A DNA stretch of 64,000 nt. It comes from Verrucomicrobiales bacterium. GTDB lineage: Bacteria > Verrucomicrobiota > Verrucomicrobiia > Verrucomicrobiales > SLCJ01. Location of the stretch: the NCBI GenBank assembly GCA_024636835.1, contig JAGXGH010000052.1, positions 1-64,000 of the forward strand. The letters are read 5' to 3'. Below are positions 1-9,224 of the stretch, one piece after another; position 1 is the first letter of the stretch, and each line of letters starts with the position of its first letter. The translations under genes were made by a program, and so were the position numbers. A model generated the notes under the pieces. It did no database searches, was not told where the DNA came from, and was given only the letters and a program-made list of their open reading frames with translations.

Positions 1-2
1 AG

Positions 3-560
3 TTCATCGACGCCAAAGACGACCACCCTGAACTCGTCGCCATGGTGCTTGAACTCATTGCCAAACTCTACGCTATCGAGAAAGAGCTTCGTCAAAACCA
101 AGCCAGTGACGAGCAACGACTTGTGGTTCGGCAAGCGCAATCACGTCCCGTGCTCGACGAGCTCTATCAAACCATCCTTGGACTAAGCCAACGCAGCGAC
201 ATCCTACCCAAGGGGCCGTTAGGCAAAGCGCTGAGCTACGCCTTGGGTCAATGGTCAGCCACCGCAGCATGGACAGAGCACGGCGAGATCGAGCTGGACA
301 ACAACGGCGTGGAAAACTGTATCCGCCCGACCAAACTCGGAGCTAAGAATTGGTTGTTCATCGGCGGCGAAGACACCGGCTGGCGAACCGCCGTAGTCTA
401 TACAATGATCGAGAACATCCGCTGCCACGGCAAGTGTCCACGAGCCTACCTCGAGTGGGTGTTCGAGCGCCTGCCGGCCATGACCAACCAGCAAGATCTA
501 CGCGAGCTACTCCCAGTGGCTTGGCTAAAGCTGCAAGCTGAAGAAGCGAAATCAGCGTAA
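3..560 (+). CDS. IS66-family transposase, C-terminal part (5' end outside window)
   Basis: C-terminal end of an IS66 DDE transposase. The frame is already open at base 3, so the gene enters from the left edge; the first ATG at 42 is internal. The block LDNNGVENCIRPTKLG, containing the catalytic Glu of the third DDE position, followed by KNWLFIGGEDTGWR and a YTMIEN helix, is the family signature. The final part carries the typical LERLP-like C-terminal segment (here FERLPAM). The gene is followed after 42 bp by an apparent IS terminus ending at 623. Usual family length is about 500 residues, so roughly two thirds lie outside the window. No disruption is visible in the part present, so the element could be active. 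Confidence 0.93.
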   Translation, partial: FIDAKDDHPELVAMVLELIAKLYAIEKELRQNQASDEQRLVVRQAQSRPVLDELYQTILGLSQRSDILPKGPLGKALSYALGQWSATAAWTEHGEIELDNNGVENCIRPTKLGAKNWLFIGGEDTGWRTAVVYTMIENIRCHGKCPRAYLEWVFERLPAMTNQQDLRELLPVAWLKLQAEEAKSA

Positions 561-602
561 GACCGTGGCGGAAAGATCCGGCCTGATCAAGCTCGGATCA
601 AT

Positions 603-623
603 GGTGCCCTGTTTAGCGCTTAC
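603..623. mobile_element. Right terminal inverted repeat of the IS66 element
   Basis: Read on the minus strand this 21-bp segment starts with GTAAGCGCTAAACAGGGCA. IS66 elements characteristically begin with GTAA, and the segment lies 42 bp past the transposase stop, the usual position of the end. The partner repeat is outside the window. IS66 family members make 8-bp target duplications, so bases 624-631 would be one copy. Confidence 0.7.
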
Positions 624-889
624 GAGGCTCCTTGTTGAACATGCGTTTCAGAATATGGTAATTCAAGATCTGAGGGCGATAATGGATGTTGATTTGAAGC
701 AGAAAGTCATGCCTTGGCCTGAGGGGGCTCTTGGAGATGTCCAAAACAACAATGCCTCCAACGAAAGTGGCGAACCACCGAGCACTCCGTGAGCTTGTAT
801 ATTCACCCAATCTATTTTAGATAAGTGAGTGGGTAAAAGTTGTTGAACGAAGCACTTGTCAACAACTTCTCAGTATTTATCTGAAGTGA
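624..889. other. Intergenic DNA between IS66 end and MBL-fold gene
   Basis: No convincing gene. Short open frames on both strands (565-792 plus, 613-810 minus) have no recognisable family and use alternative starts. The right end holds the hairpin listed separately. Confidence 0.5.
837..868 (-). terminator. Probable terminator of the MBL-fold lipoprotein gene
   Basis: A perfect 10-bp inverted repeat (AAGTTGTTGA / TCAACAACTT) with a 12-nt loop lies about 20 bp past the stop of the minus-strand gene. Read on the minus strand the hairpin is followed by a short T run, as in an intrinsic terminator. Confidence 0.6.
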
Positions 890-1882
890 TTATTCGGCGA
901 CTGTAATATTGGTTTTTTTGATTAGAAAACTGTCGCGTAAGCCTATGGCTTTTACATTCTCAGAGCCCTGTTTTTCTTTTAACCATTCGATCGAAGTTTC
1001 CAGATCGTCGATTGCTTTTGGGAATGGTTTTAGTCCGCAAGAGAGTTTTCGGCCGAAGTTATCCCAATGAACAGGGAAGATATTTTTTGGATTCAGTGCA
1101 CCGGCTGTGTTCCTCCAATATTTTTCCTTGAGGCGCTCGCTCTCATCAGAGAATCCTCCGAGGCCGAGAAGAAGAACGTCCGCTTGCATGCCGTTGAATT
1201 GCCCGTCCTTGGCGCCTGCTGTGGTTGTAATGGCAAGTGAGCCTTGTGGGTGATCTATGTGGATAGCATAGACTTTGCCGCATTTGAAATCGCTAAATTT
1301 TGCTGGTGTAACGACGGGTTTCTTGATGTCGCCATCGACCGCTTTCTGGAGGCGTCGGCGCGAAGTGACATGGCATGACTGAACAAATGTGATCTTGAAC
1401 TTACCGATATTGTGAACTTCTTTTGGCGCTCTAAGGATTTCGAGATGGTCTTTATCCATTTTGCCTTTCGCTCCCTGATGAACAAAGCCGTAAGATTCGT
1501 TACCAAACACCTTAGCTCCCGTCTTTTGGGCGACGTAAGGGGCATCAAGGGCGTGATCGTGATGGGAGTGACCAATAAGGATTGCATTTAGTTTGGTGAT
1601 TCCGCCATTCTCTAATTCGCTATCGATAACGTCTTTGTCTGGAGCGATCTTACCAAAAAGTGTTCGAACTGCCGAAGGGCGTGAAAAGAATCCATCAACA
1701 AGTAGGTTGGTTTCACCATCGGAAACGAGAATGGTTGTATTACCAAAATAGGTGACTTTCACGCCAGGGCTTTGTGGCGCTCGATATGGCGCTGTATATA
1801 TTTCTGCGTCGCTGAGAGGGCTATAGCTACTGCAGGAGGTTGCGAGTGATATGAGAAGGCAGGCGTAAAAGTAAGTTCTCAT
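890..1882 (-). CDS. Metallo-beta-lactamase-fold hydrolase, predicted lipoprotein
   Basis: 330-residue protein with a short hydrophobic leader and lipobox-like ATSC, placing the lipidated Cys at residue 17, so it is expected to sit on the periplasmic face of a membrane. HSHHDH at residues 105-110 is the zinc-binding motif of the MBL superfamily, preceded by a TxLVDGF strand; a later PVHWDNF supplies a further His. The architecture resembles MBL-fold 'L-ascorbate-6-phosphate lactonase/UlaG-like' proteins rather than beta-lactamases, but the substrate cannot be read from the sequence. The gene stands alone, with a terminator-like hairpin downstream and 168 bp to the next minus-strand gene upstream. 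Confidence 0.85.
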   Translation of the reverse strand: MRTYFYACLLISLATSCSSYSPLSDAEIYTAPYRAPQSPGVKVTYFGNTTILVSDGETNLLVDGFFSRPSAVRTLFGKIAPDKDVIDSELENGGITKLNAILIGHSHHDHALDAPYVAQKTGAKVFGNESYGFVHQGAKGKMDKDHLEILRAPKEVHNIGKFKITFVQSCHVTSRRRLQKAVDGDIKKPVVTPAKFSDFKCGKVYAIHIDHPQGSLAITTTAGAKDGQFNGMQADVLLLGLGGFSDESERLKEKYWRNTAGALNPKNIFPVHWDNFGRKLSCGLKPFPKAIDDLETSIEWLKEKQGSENVKAIGLRDSFLIKKTNITVAE

Positions 1883-2050
1883 GATTAAATCGAAGTTATC
1901 TAACTAATCCATGAGCTGTTGGCAATAACAGTGCGAAAAGATCTTGAGGGGCAGTTCTATGATATGATCATTCCTCGAAGCGTTCGTAGTGTTTTCTGCA
2001 TGGACTTGGAGTCGCTCACGCGAGCCTCGGATCGACTCACGGTGGGAGAG

Positions 2051-2680
2051 TTATTCGTTGAGAAGAAACAACTCACTCCTTTGGGCCGACCTTGGCAATA
2101 AATTCAGACACGTCGTCTCCGTAGAACTTGTTATTGGTATGAGCTTCAGTGCTTCAAGTGTATCGGCAGAAAGGACATTCATCTGGTTTAAATGTTTTGC
2201 AGCCCACAACGCGGTTTCAGGATTGGATTGCAAAGAGATTGTCCGAAGCCGTGACGTGATATCCTCTTGTTTGTAAGGATACTTCGACAGTTGCTCCACC
2301 ACGCCGTCGATTGCCAGTTTACGATCAATCTCGTGCATCCAAAAACGTGATAATGACCAGCGCAAATTGGTGGGAATATGTTGACCCCTTGCATGTATAT
2401 TAGTAGCACCGTGATTATACCGCCAGAGTTCGTCTTCGAATTCGATCGTCTGATAGACCTGGTCAAGTGCCTCGTCTAGAGTCTGTTCCAGCTCAGTATT
2501 ATGCACGAAATACTCAGGGGGTGCCTGCAGAAGCTCACGATGGACACTTTCGACAGCATCATTCAATCGGTCTTTGCGAAGCGCCTGCAACTGAGAGGTC
2601 TGATACACGAAGGCTGCACAAAAAATCACTGACGTAACCATGCTGCAAATGCTAACAATGCGAGGAATCTGCTTTTTCAT
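2051..2680 (-). CDS. Hypothetical membrane-anchored protein
   Basis: 209 residues: a single N-terminal hydrophobic segment (about residues 8-27) followed by a soluble region rich in acidic and aromatic residues, so probably an N-terminally anchored extracytoplasmic protein. No family was recognised. It starts with ATG and is followed on the same strand by the MBL-fold gene. Another plus-strand open frame (1989-2276) overlaps it but lacks any features. Length and amino-acid composition look normal for a real gene. Confidence 0.6.
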   Translation of the reverse strand: MKKQIPRIVSICSMVTSVIFCAAFVYQTSQLQALRKDRLNDAVESVHRELLQAPPEYFVHNTELEQTLDEALDQVYQTIEFEDELWRYNHGATNIHARGQHIPTNLRWSLSRFWMHEIDRKLAIDGVVEQLSKYPYKQEDITSRLRTISLQSNPETALWAAKHLNQMNVLSADTLEALKLIPITSSTETTCLNLLPRSAQRSELFLLNE

Positions 2681-2785
2681 TCTCTGCGAAAAATACCCTT
2701 AAAGAGCGTTCCGTGGAAGGGAAAAGGGGGTGAAAGCCACTTCAAAGGACACTAATTATCTGATGCGTTGTCTAAAGAGAACGCC

Positions 2786-3403
2786 TCATGGTAGGCGGCG
2801 AACTCGGAAGCTCCGCACCACGACTTTGCTTCCCGGGTCGTGCGCTTGAAACGCGAAAGTGCCTTGATTAATCCGCTTCTTCTTCCAGGTGTGGGTGTCG
2901 GGTTGTTTCCAGCGATTGGTTTCCTTCCCATTCACGGAGACTATGGCGGTGTTGTTTTCCACACGTAAGACCATGGTCACCCATTCGCCATCGGCGTGAC
3001 CGGGTACACGAATATCTTCAAGGCCGAAAATGCTCCCCGTTCTCCGCCAATCCTCGTGGCTGACATTGATTTGACACTCGAGCCCGAACGCAGGCCAATC
3101 CGACTCCTGCCACTGTGTATGAAAAAAGAGCCCGGAATTGGCATTTTTAGAAGTCTTGAACTGCACCTCCGCCTCGAAGTTTTTCCAGGACGCTTTGCCA
3201 TCCTCGCCCATATAGAACAGATGCGCGCGCTTGCCATTGAGAACGAGTAAATTGTCCTCGATGCGGACGGATTCGGGGTTTTCACCCACCTTCCAGTTTT
3301 TGAGGCCGGTGCTCTGGTCGAAGAGCACCTCCCATTCATTGGCGTGAACGGAGAGGCCTAAAGATAAGAAAATGACAAGTAGGGTGATGGTGTGTCGAAT
3401 CAT
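2786..3403 (-). CDS. DUF1080 (3-keto-disaccharide hydrolase-like) secreted protein
   Basis: 205-residue secreted protein with a Sec signal peptide (about residues 1-21, ending VHA). The body matches the DUF1080 pattern: an N-terminal 'LFDQSTGLKNWKV' segment, 'NSGLFFHTQW' in the middle, and the concanavalin-like C-terminal strand 'NQGTFAFQAHDPGSKVVVRSFRV'. The family is very abundant in Verrucomicrobiota and Planctomycetota and is linked to hydrolysis of keto-sugars or carbohydrate binding. It is divergent from the sulfatase at 3690, suggesting a shared role in polysaccharide use. Confidence 0.85.
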   Translation of the reverse strand: MIRHTITLLVIFLSLGLSVHANEWEVLFDQSTGLKNWKVGENPESVRIEDNLLVLNGKRAHLFYMGEDGKASWKNFEAEVQFKTSKNANSGLFFHTQWQESDWPAFGLECQINVSHEDWRRTGSIFGLEDIRVPGHADGEWVTMVLRVENNTAIVSVNGKETNRWKQPDTHTWKKKRINQGTFAFQAHDPGSKVVVRSFRVRRLP

Positions 3404-3543
3404 GGTGATTTAGAAGCTGTCTGAAAAGTGAAGTTAACGCAATCCTTTGAAGCGTTTTCTTGTTCATTAAGATGTATATGATTGCCTCGGCTTCGGGTGT
3501 CGGTTTTAATGATCGTGGCGGTATCCGGTGTGTCAATTTCATT

Positions 3544-3600
3544 CATCACTATCATAGAACTATCAATCTATGACGTTTTGATCCAATTAAGATAGTGGTG
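3544..3600. promoter_or_regulatory. Nested inverted repeats in the divergent DUF1080/sulfatase promoter region
   Basis: CATCACTATC at 3544-3553 pairs with GATAGTGGTG at 3591-3600 (9 of 10), and inside it CATAGA/TCTATG forms a second short hairpin. The 286-bp region separates two divergent genes, so this may be an operator or a short cruciform; no -35/-10 pair could be assigned with confidence. Confidence 0.35.
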
Positions 3601-3689
3601 CCACATTTAGTAGGGCATACTGCACGAGTGGCTCATGCGGATTTCGAATTCTTCACTTGCCCGCGCATGCTAATCGAACAGTAATAGGA

Positions 3690-4988
3690 ATGATGAATAT
3701 TTGCATCCCTATCTTTTCTCTATTCTTGCTCGTTATCGGAATCTCCACGCCATCCGCAGTAGCGAAAGAGAGTCCTCCGAACATCATCGTCATACTGGCG
3801 GATGACCTGGGTTGTCGGGACATGAAGCTCTATGACGGCTGGGTGGAGATGCCGCGGATTGAGACCATGGCAGAGCAAGGCATGACCTTCACGGATTTTC
3901 ATTCAAACTCGTCGGTCTGCAGTCCGACTCGTGCGGCATTTCTCAGCGGTCGGTATCAGCAACGGGTGGGCATTGTCGATGTGATCGTGGGTGCCAAGGA
4001 ACCTGAGTCCGGTCTCCCCCCATCATCTCCCACCATGGCTAAGGTTTTTCAAGCGAACGGCTACGCAACAGCTCTGTTTGGTAAGTGGCACCTCGGCTAT
4101 GAGGATAAGTTCAACCCCGTCCACCACGGGTTTGATGAGTTTGTCGGTTTGCTCAATGGTGCGGGAGATTATCACGTCAACGATAAGAACTGGCGCAATG
4201 GGTTGGAGAAATACAAGATGGAGGAATACGCCACCGATATTATTACGGGAAAGAGCGTCGATTTCATCGAGCGGCACAAGGACGAGCCGTTCTTTCTCTA
4301 CATCGCTCACCAGACGCCGCACAACCCTTACCAGACCCGTACTGACACCCCGGAAAACCGCAAGGAAGATTGGCGGCAGAACCGAGTTGGTGATGAAAAC
4401 CGTCCACGCTACAAGGAAATGCTCAAGGATCTGGACAACAGCGTTGGAGCGATTCTGGACAAACTGAAGGCATCCGGGTTGGCGGAGAATACCTTGGTGA
4501 TTTTCTGGTCCGATAACGGTGACGTGGGCATGAGTCCTGTGGAGCGCAAACTGCGTGGTACCAAGTTCGGCCACTATGAAGGCGGTCACCGCGTTCCGGC
4601 AGTGGCATGGTGGCCGGGAAAAATTCCGGCTGGAAAAACGTCCGATGCCTTGTTGGCTGGCTTCGACCTGTTTCCGACTCTCACCCAGATTGCCGGAATC
4701 TCGGAGCATAACCCCGAGAATCTTGACGGAATCAGCTTCGTGGATCATCTGATGAAGCAAGCTTCTGTTCCCGAGCGGGACATCTTCTTTGGCTACGAAC
4801 CCAAACTCGGCACCGGGCTGCGCCGGGGACAGTGGAAGATGATTTTGAAAGGCGACGACATACAGCTCTACAATCTGGAGAAAGATTTGAAAGAGTCGAC
4901 CAACGTCGCCGCTGATCATCCGGAAATCACCGCATCCATGCGTGCAGCCATCGAACGGTTTAAAGAGACAGTCGTGCCGGGCTCCTAG
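3690..4988 (+). CDS. Secreted sulfatase (arylsulfatase A-like, formylglycine type)
   Basis: 432-residue S1-type sulfatase. A signal peptide (MMNICIPIFSLFLL...AVA) leads into the family start NIIVILADDLG, which holds metal-binding Asp residues. The active-site signature CSPTRAAFLSGR lies near residue 77; its Cys would be converted to formylglycine. GKWHLG and a C-terminal QLYNLEKDLKESTN segment are typical. The frame is open upstream to a TTG at 3657, but ATG 3690 or 3693, just after an AGGA, gives the proper signal peptide. No maturase (anaerobic SME or FGE) is in the window, so it must be encoded elsewhere. The likely substrate is a sulfated glycan; the subfamily was not assigned. Confidence 0.93.
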   Translation: MMNICIPIFSLFLLVIGISTPSAVAKESPPNIIVILADDLGCRDMKLYDGWVEMPRIETMAEQGMTFTDFHSNSSVCSPTRAAFLSGRYQQRVGIVDVIVGAKEPESGLPPSSPTMAKVFQANGYATALFGKWHLGYEDKFNPVHHGFDEFVGLLNGAGDYHVNDKNWRNGLEKYKMEEYATDIITGKSVDFIERHKDEPFFLYIAHQTPHNPYQTRTDTPENRKEDWRQNRVGDENRPRYKEMLKDLDNSVGAILDKLKASGLAENTLVIFWSDNGDVGMSPVERKLRGTKFGHYEGGHRVPAVAWWPGKIPAGKTSDALLAGFDLFPTLTQIAGISEHNPENLDGISFVDHLMKQASVPERDIFFGYEPKLGTGLRRGQWKMILKGDDIQLYNLEKDLKESTNVAADHPEITASMRAAIERFKETVVPGS

Positions 4989-5003
4989 AAGGCGAGTCGC
5001 CTT
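4989..5003 (+). terminator. Weak hairpin after the sulfatase gene
   Basis: AAGGCGAGTCGCCTT immediately after the stop can form a 5-bp stem with a 5-nt loop, followed by GTTCTGTT rather than a clean T run. Possible terminator only; the convergent ankyrin gene ends 30 bp further on. Confidence 0.3.
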
Positions 5004-5032
5004 GTTCTGTTGATTGATCCCAAACTATGCGG

Positions 5033-5683
5033 TCACTTCACCCGACTGAGAACTGCGATGGCGGCTTGGTTGTCGTATTCTTTGGCCAGATCGAGTGCGG
5101 TGACACCTCCCTTGGAGACGACCTTAGGATCGACCTTCTGTTCGAGGAGGAATTGGATGAGCTCTGCGCTTCCGCTCACCGCCGCTTCGTGGAGAGGCGT
5201 TCCTCCAGCTTCACTAAGCGCATTGACCTTTGCTCCTCCTTTGACGAGGACTTGAACCATTTTTAGCTGGTCCTTCGCCGCCGCACAATGCAGCGGCGTC
5301 CAGCCTTTTTTATTGAATTCACCGGTCTTGGCTCCGGCTTCGAGAAGTGCTGCGGCGACCTCGGGCAGATTTCGATCTACCGCCAGGTGTAGCGGCGTTT
5401 GCTGGCTCTTGTCCTTCGCATCGATGTCGGCACCATTTTTGATCAGCTCAATAGCGATGTCACTCTGCTTCCGCAAAATCGCCTGTTGAATGGGAGTCAT
5501 TGTCGGGTGCTTTCCCCGCTTGGCTGATTCCGGATTGGACTCCAAATGCGCCTGCACATCGGTCAGGTCTCCACGCGCAATGGCCTCATCGATGGTGTCA
5601 TGCTTCGTATCCGCAGCATGGAGGAAGCCAATGCTGGCCAGAAGGCTCAGGGAAATGGGGAGAAGTGTGGTCAGTGCTTTCAT
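5033..5683 (-). CDS. Secreted ankyrin-repeat protein
   Basis: 216 residues: a Sec signal peptide (cleavage near ...FLHAA), then about five ankyrin repeats; the consensus pieces 'TPLHLAVDRNLPEVAAALLEAGA', split here as TPLHLAVDRN and EVAAALLEAGA, and GWTPLHCAAAKDQ and GTPLHEAAVSG, are clear from about residue 60 to the end. Such small periplasmic ankyrin proteins mediate protein-protein contacts; no partner is evident. It converges on the sulfatase and is followed upstream by a 464-bp gap. Confidence 0.88.
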   Translation of the reverse strand: MKALTTLLPISLSLLASIGFLHAADTKHDTIDEAIARGDLTDVQAHLESNPESAKRGKHPTMTPIQQAILRKQSDIAIELIKNGADIDAKDKSQQTPLHLAVDRNLPEVAAALLEAGAKTGEFNKKGWTPLHCAAAKDQLKMVQVLVKGGAKVNALSEAGGTPLHEAAVSGSAELIQFLLEQKVDPKVVSKGGVTALDLAKEYDNQAAIAVLSRVK

Positions 5684-6147
5684 ATTGCCGATTCAATAGG
5701 AGCTTGCCAGAGATTAGTGATGGGTTACAAGCTTAGACCAAGCTGGGGGGAGCTTGCTGTTCTAGATGGAAATCTTCTTTATTGTATCCCTAAGCAGCGG
5801 GCATTCCATTCAATTTTCATGCTCTGCGGGCAAACGCTTCGTTCTGAGAGGCAATAGGCTGGGAGAGACTGGCGGAATGCATTTACAGGCTTAGAATGAA
5901 TAATGGGTGTCCTGAATCTCCGTCCTGAATCTCCGTAGGCAGGGTCAATTTGCCTTTGCCCGATACTTCGGAGTGCTTTTTGGATACCGAATGACTGCAG
6001 TGGAGAGGTGCCGCGAAAAGTTTAAGTCTCGGCATATAAGAAATATGACAGAATTGGTGTGTTGTTAGCGTCTACCTATGGCGTGAAGCCGCTTTATTGA
6101 AGCGGGCGTTTTCGCGCTCCATCCACGCCAAAATCCATAGATTGAAT
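5684..6147. other. Intergenic DNA upstream of the SASA gene
   Basis: No gene supported. It contains a perfect 13-bp direct tandem repeat (unit CCTGAATCTCCGT at 5911-5923 and 5924-5936). The promoter of the large gene downstream should be here but no clear -35/-10 is seen. Confidence 0.5.
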
Positions 6148-9100
6148 ATGACCCACCACCACACCACCGCATCCATTAGACCTGCCTCTTTTCCAGGAAT
6201 GCTCCGTTTCCTGCTCCTCATGTTTTTTTCCAGCTTTGCAGGTTCACTCACTATGGCTGGACCAACTGCCAAGAAAGATCAAGAAGTCACGCCTCCCTCT
6301 ATTGAATTGGGCGCGCCATTTGGAGATCACGCCATCTTGCAGCGCGGCATGAAGGTGCCTGTGTGGGGGTGGTCAAAGCCCGGGACGAAGGTGACCGTGA
6401 GTTTTGCCGGTCAGAACAAGACGGCCGTCGCCGACGAAGATGGCAAGTGGATGGTTGAACTGGATGATTTGAAAGCCAGTGAGCAACCTCGGCAATTGGT
6501 GGTGAAGGAGAATGGTGGTAAAACCCTTACCCTAGAGGATGTGCTGGTGGGCGAAGTCTGGCTGGCCTCCGGTCAGTCGAACATGCAATGGGAGGTGGGT
6601 AAGAGTTCGGCCAAACTGATAGCCGATAAACTCAAGGAGGCAGCCGAGGCCGAGGGCGGCAAATTGGCTCCGATCCGCGAATTCAAGGTGACTAATTACT
6701 ACGCTCACCTGCATCCCATCGAACACGCCGCTGGCGCATGGAGCCAAGATTACCACAGCTACAGTGCGATTGCCTTCGCCTTTGCCCACAAACTATATGA
6801 AGAGCTGGGCGTGCCGATTGGTATCCTCAATTGTTCATTCAGCCAAACCGCGATCGAAGCCTGGACGCCACGCGTTGGCTATGATGATAGCAAGAGCGAT
6901 TACAACAAGAAGATCCACGGTAAGTTGCTCGAGACTGACCCATCTACACCTGAGCACAAAGAAGCTTGGTCGGCGTTCTACGATAGCGTGATGGACGTTG
7001 TGAATCAAAACCAGAAGATTGCCGATGAAGGTGAGAACCAGTTTCTAGACCTTCCAAAACAAACCCCGGGGAACATGAACAGCAATCGTGATGCGACTTG
7101 GCTTTTCAATGCTCGTCTCAATCCAGTGATTCCTTATGGCATTAGTGGAGCTATCTGGAACCAAGGTTATGCGAATATGGGTGGTGGGCTGACATATTAT
7201 GACAATCTCCATGCGTTGATTCGTGGATGGCGCACTCTTTGGAGTGATCCGGAATTGCCAGTCTACTTCCACCAGTTTTACTCGCCCGGCAACGATGTCG
7301 ATAAGAGTGAGAACCATCCAGACATCGGCAGCACGGCTGAGATGCGATTGGGAACCTGGCTTGCGCGTGATATTCCTTATACCGGCATGGCCAGTCAGAT
7401 CGATAACCAAGGGGCGATTCACTACGGCAGCAAGGTAGTGCCTGGACAACGCCTCGCCCTGCATGCGCTCAAGAATCAATATGCCAAGGACGTGGTGGCC
7501 AATGGGCCGATGTTCAAAGATTATGAGGTGAAGGGCAATCAGCTCATCGTCTCTTTCGACTTCGCCGATGGTGGGCTTGTAGTCGCCGAGTCCGGAAGCA
7601 ACTACATCAACAAAAAAGACCCGGAATCGACCGGCTTTGCCGATCCGAAAGTGATCGAAAATGGTGCTGATCAAGTTAGTCTGTTTTACCTCGCTGGTGA
7701 GGACCGCGTCTGGCATCCGGCCAAAGTCAGTATAAATGGCGATAAGGCGGTGGTCACTTCTGATGCGGTCAAGACTCCTCACGGTGTCGCCTACGGCACT
7801 GGTGGTGTCGGTTTTCAGCCTAATCTCTACAACCAGGCGCTGCTGCCGACCACGCCGTTCATCGTTTATGACAACAAAATGGTGACCAGAGCCACTTGGC
7901 CGGATTCGCCAGTTAAGATCGCCGGGGTAGAGGAGGATCCCTCAACGGTGGGCTTGGTCTACGAATACCGTAAGTTTCCCATTCTCAGCACTCAGTTCCG
8001 CGACAATGCTGTATTGCAGGCTGGCCAAGCGGTGACGATTTGGGGAGCAGCCAAGCGTGAATACATGCCCCACGTGAAGGGTGAAAAAGTGATTCACTTC
8101 AACTTCGATGGTATCGAGAAGACGATTCCGGTGACCGAGGATATGACCATCTGGAAGGTAACGCTTCCAGCAATGGAGGCCAGCGACAAGCCCAAGACAC
8201 TTAAAGCCAGTCTGACCATCGATGGTGAACTGGTGCACGAACGCATAGCCAAGAACATCGTCATTGGCGATGTCTGGTATGTGGCTGGTCTGGGCGACCA
8301 GAACATTGGTAAACTCGAAGACCCCGTTAGTGGCCCGATTCGGATCATGACGCGTAAAGCCAAGGGGGTGAAAACCGATCGCGAACGTCCCTATGCGGTA
8401 GCGACATCGACCACCCCGCTCAACCGTTTCGCCTCATACTGGAGCACGCCGGCGGAGGATGGCTTCGCCGCCAACCTTGCCAAGGCGATCCATGCCAAGA
8501 CCGGCAAACCGGTGGGCATTATCTACATGGACGCGGCTAATTTTGAGATGAAGCACTGGATGGACGTGCCGTCGCTAGCCAATGCACCAAGCCTTGCGGG
8601 CGATTATGAGGATATTGCTGCGATCACTCCGGGCACTCCTTTCTACAAGCAGAATGCCGAGCGTTATGTTCAGGCATGGAAGACCTATTGGAGTGATTAC
8701 ATTCCCGAGATGATTGCCACCAAGGCGGTGCCGGATGGAGCCGCATGGGGGAGCTACCCGCAGTTTGCAGGTTCAGTGGAGACCGATGCCACCCAGATTT
8801 TCAACGGAGGAGTCGCTTCGTTCCGTCGTACGCAACTCAAAGGCATCGTGTTCATGACTGAGGCGACTATGGTTGAGAAGGGTGAGGGCGCTAACTTTGG
8901 TGGCGAGATGGCGGCTCTGGCCAACGGCTGGAAGCGTATCTTCAAAGGTGAGAAAGATCTGCACTTTGTCTACACCATCCCAACTGCCGATCTGGCACCT
9001 AAGATCTCTAAACCGAATAGCATTAAGGGAGCAAGCGTGGGTTTCGAAGTCAGTGCTTGGCCGGAACAAGAGAAAAAGGGTGGCTACCCGGCCGGCGAAC

Positions 9101-9150
9101 ACGAGGCTCTGAAAGGTCTGGTCGATGCCGTGGTCAAGGCGGCCTACTAA
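6148..9150 (+). CDS. Giant secreted sialate O-acetylesterase-like (SASA) protein with a degenerate second module
   Basis: About 1000 residues from ATG 6148 (an alternative ATG at 6199 would give a tighter signal peptide; the frame is open from TTG 6097). Module 1 has the SASA/GDS signature: an Ig-like strand region (GAPFGDHAILQRGMKVPVWG), then VWLASGQSNMQW with the nucleophile Ser near residue 144, 'GAIWNQGYANMG' (block 'WYQGE' modified), and a late 'GAIHYGSK' His. Module 2 repeats the layout (ILSTQFRDNAVLQAGQAVTIWG, then GDVWYVAGLGDQN) but Gly716 stands where the nucleophile Ser should be. It should remove acetyl or other acyl groups from a glycan outside the cytoplasm. It ends in a strong terminator. 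Confidence 0.88.
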   Translation: MTHHHTTASIRPASFPGMLRFLLLMFFSSFAGSLTMAGPTAKKDQEVTPPSIELGAPFGDHAILQRGMKVPVWGWSKPGTKVTVSFAGQNKTAVADEDGKWMVELDDLKASEQPRQLVVKENGGKTLTLEDVLVGEVWLASGQSNMQWEVGKSSAKLIADKLKEAAEAEGGKLAPIREFKVTNYYAHLHPIEHAAGAWSQDYHSYSAIAFAFAHKLYEELGVPIGILNCSFSQTAIEAWTPRVGYDDSKSDYNKKIHGKLLETDPSTPEHKEAWSAFYDSVMDVVNQNQKIADEGENQFLDLPKQTPGNMNSNRDATWLFNARLNPVIPYGISGAIWNQGYANMGGGLTYYDNLHALIRGWRTLWSDPELPVYFHQFYSPGNDVDKSENHPDIGSTAEMRLGTWLARDIPYTGMASQIDNQGAIHYGSKVVPGQRLALHALKNQYAKDVVANGPMFKDYEVKGNQLIVSFDFADGGLVVAESGSNYINKKDPESTGFADPKVIENGADQVSLFYLAGEDRVWHPAKVSINGDKAVVTSDAVKTPHGVAYGTGGVGFQPNLYNQALLPTTPFIVYDNKMVTRATWPDSPVKIAGVEEDPSTVGLVYEYRKFPILSTQFRDNAVLQAGQAVTIWGAAKREYMPHVKGEKVIHFNFDGIEKTIPVTEDMTIWKVTLPAMEASDKPKTLKASLTIDGELVHERIAKNIVIGDVWYVAGLGDQNIGKLEDPVSGPIRIMTRKAKGVKTDRERPYAVATSTTPLNRFASYWSTPAEDGFAANLAKAIHAKTGKPVGIIYMDAANFEMKHWMDVPSLANAPSLAGDYEDIAAITPGTPFYKQNAERYVQAWKTYWSDYIPEMIATKAVPDGAAWGSYPQFAGSVETDATQIFNGGVASFRRTQLKGIVFMTEATMVEKGEGANFGGEMAALANGWKRIFKGEKDLHFVYTIPTADLAPKISKPNSIKGASVGFEVSAWPEQEKKGGYPAGEHEALKGLVDAVVKAAY

Positions 9151-9162
9151 GAGGAAATTATC

Positions 9163-9199
9163 AAAAAGCCCCCGCTTGAATCTCATGCGGGGGCTTTTT
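9163..9199 (+). terminator. Strong bidirectional intrinsic terminator
   Basis: Stem AAAAAGCCCCCGC / GCGGGGGCTTTTT (13 bp including the A/T flanks) with an 11-nt loop, 12 bp past the SASA stop. It carries T5 on the plus strand and, by symmetry, T5 on the minus strand, so it could also terminate the convergent Gfo/Idh gene. Confidence 0.93.
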
Positions 9200-9224
9200 C
9201 TTGAATCGTGGTGGTGGCTCTCAG

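Noticed and set aside
613-810. Minus-strand 65-residue frame next to the IS66 end
   Set aside because: No family, no supporting start or coding signal; could be a remnant but nothing to base it on.
4023-4919. 298-residue minus-strand frame in the first sulfatase gene
   Set aside because: Antisense shadow of a clear sulfatase with active-site motif; no features of its own.
7045-7782. 245-residue minus-strand frame inside the SASA gene
   Set aside because: Antisense shadow of the esterase gene.
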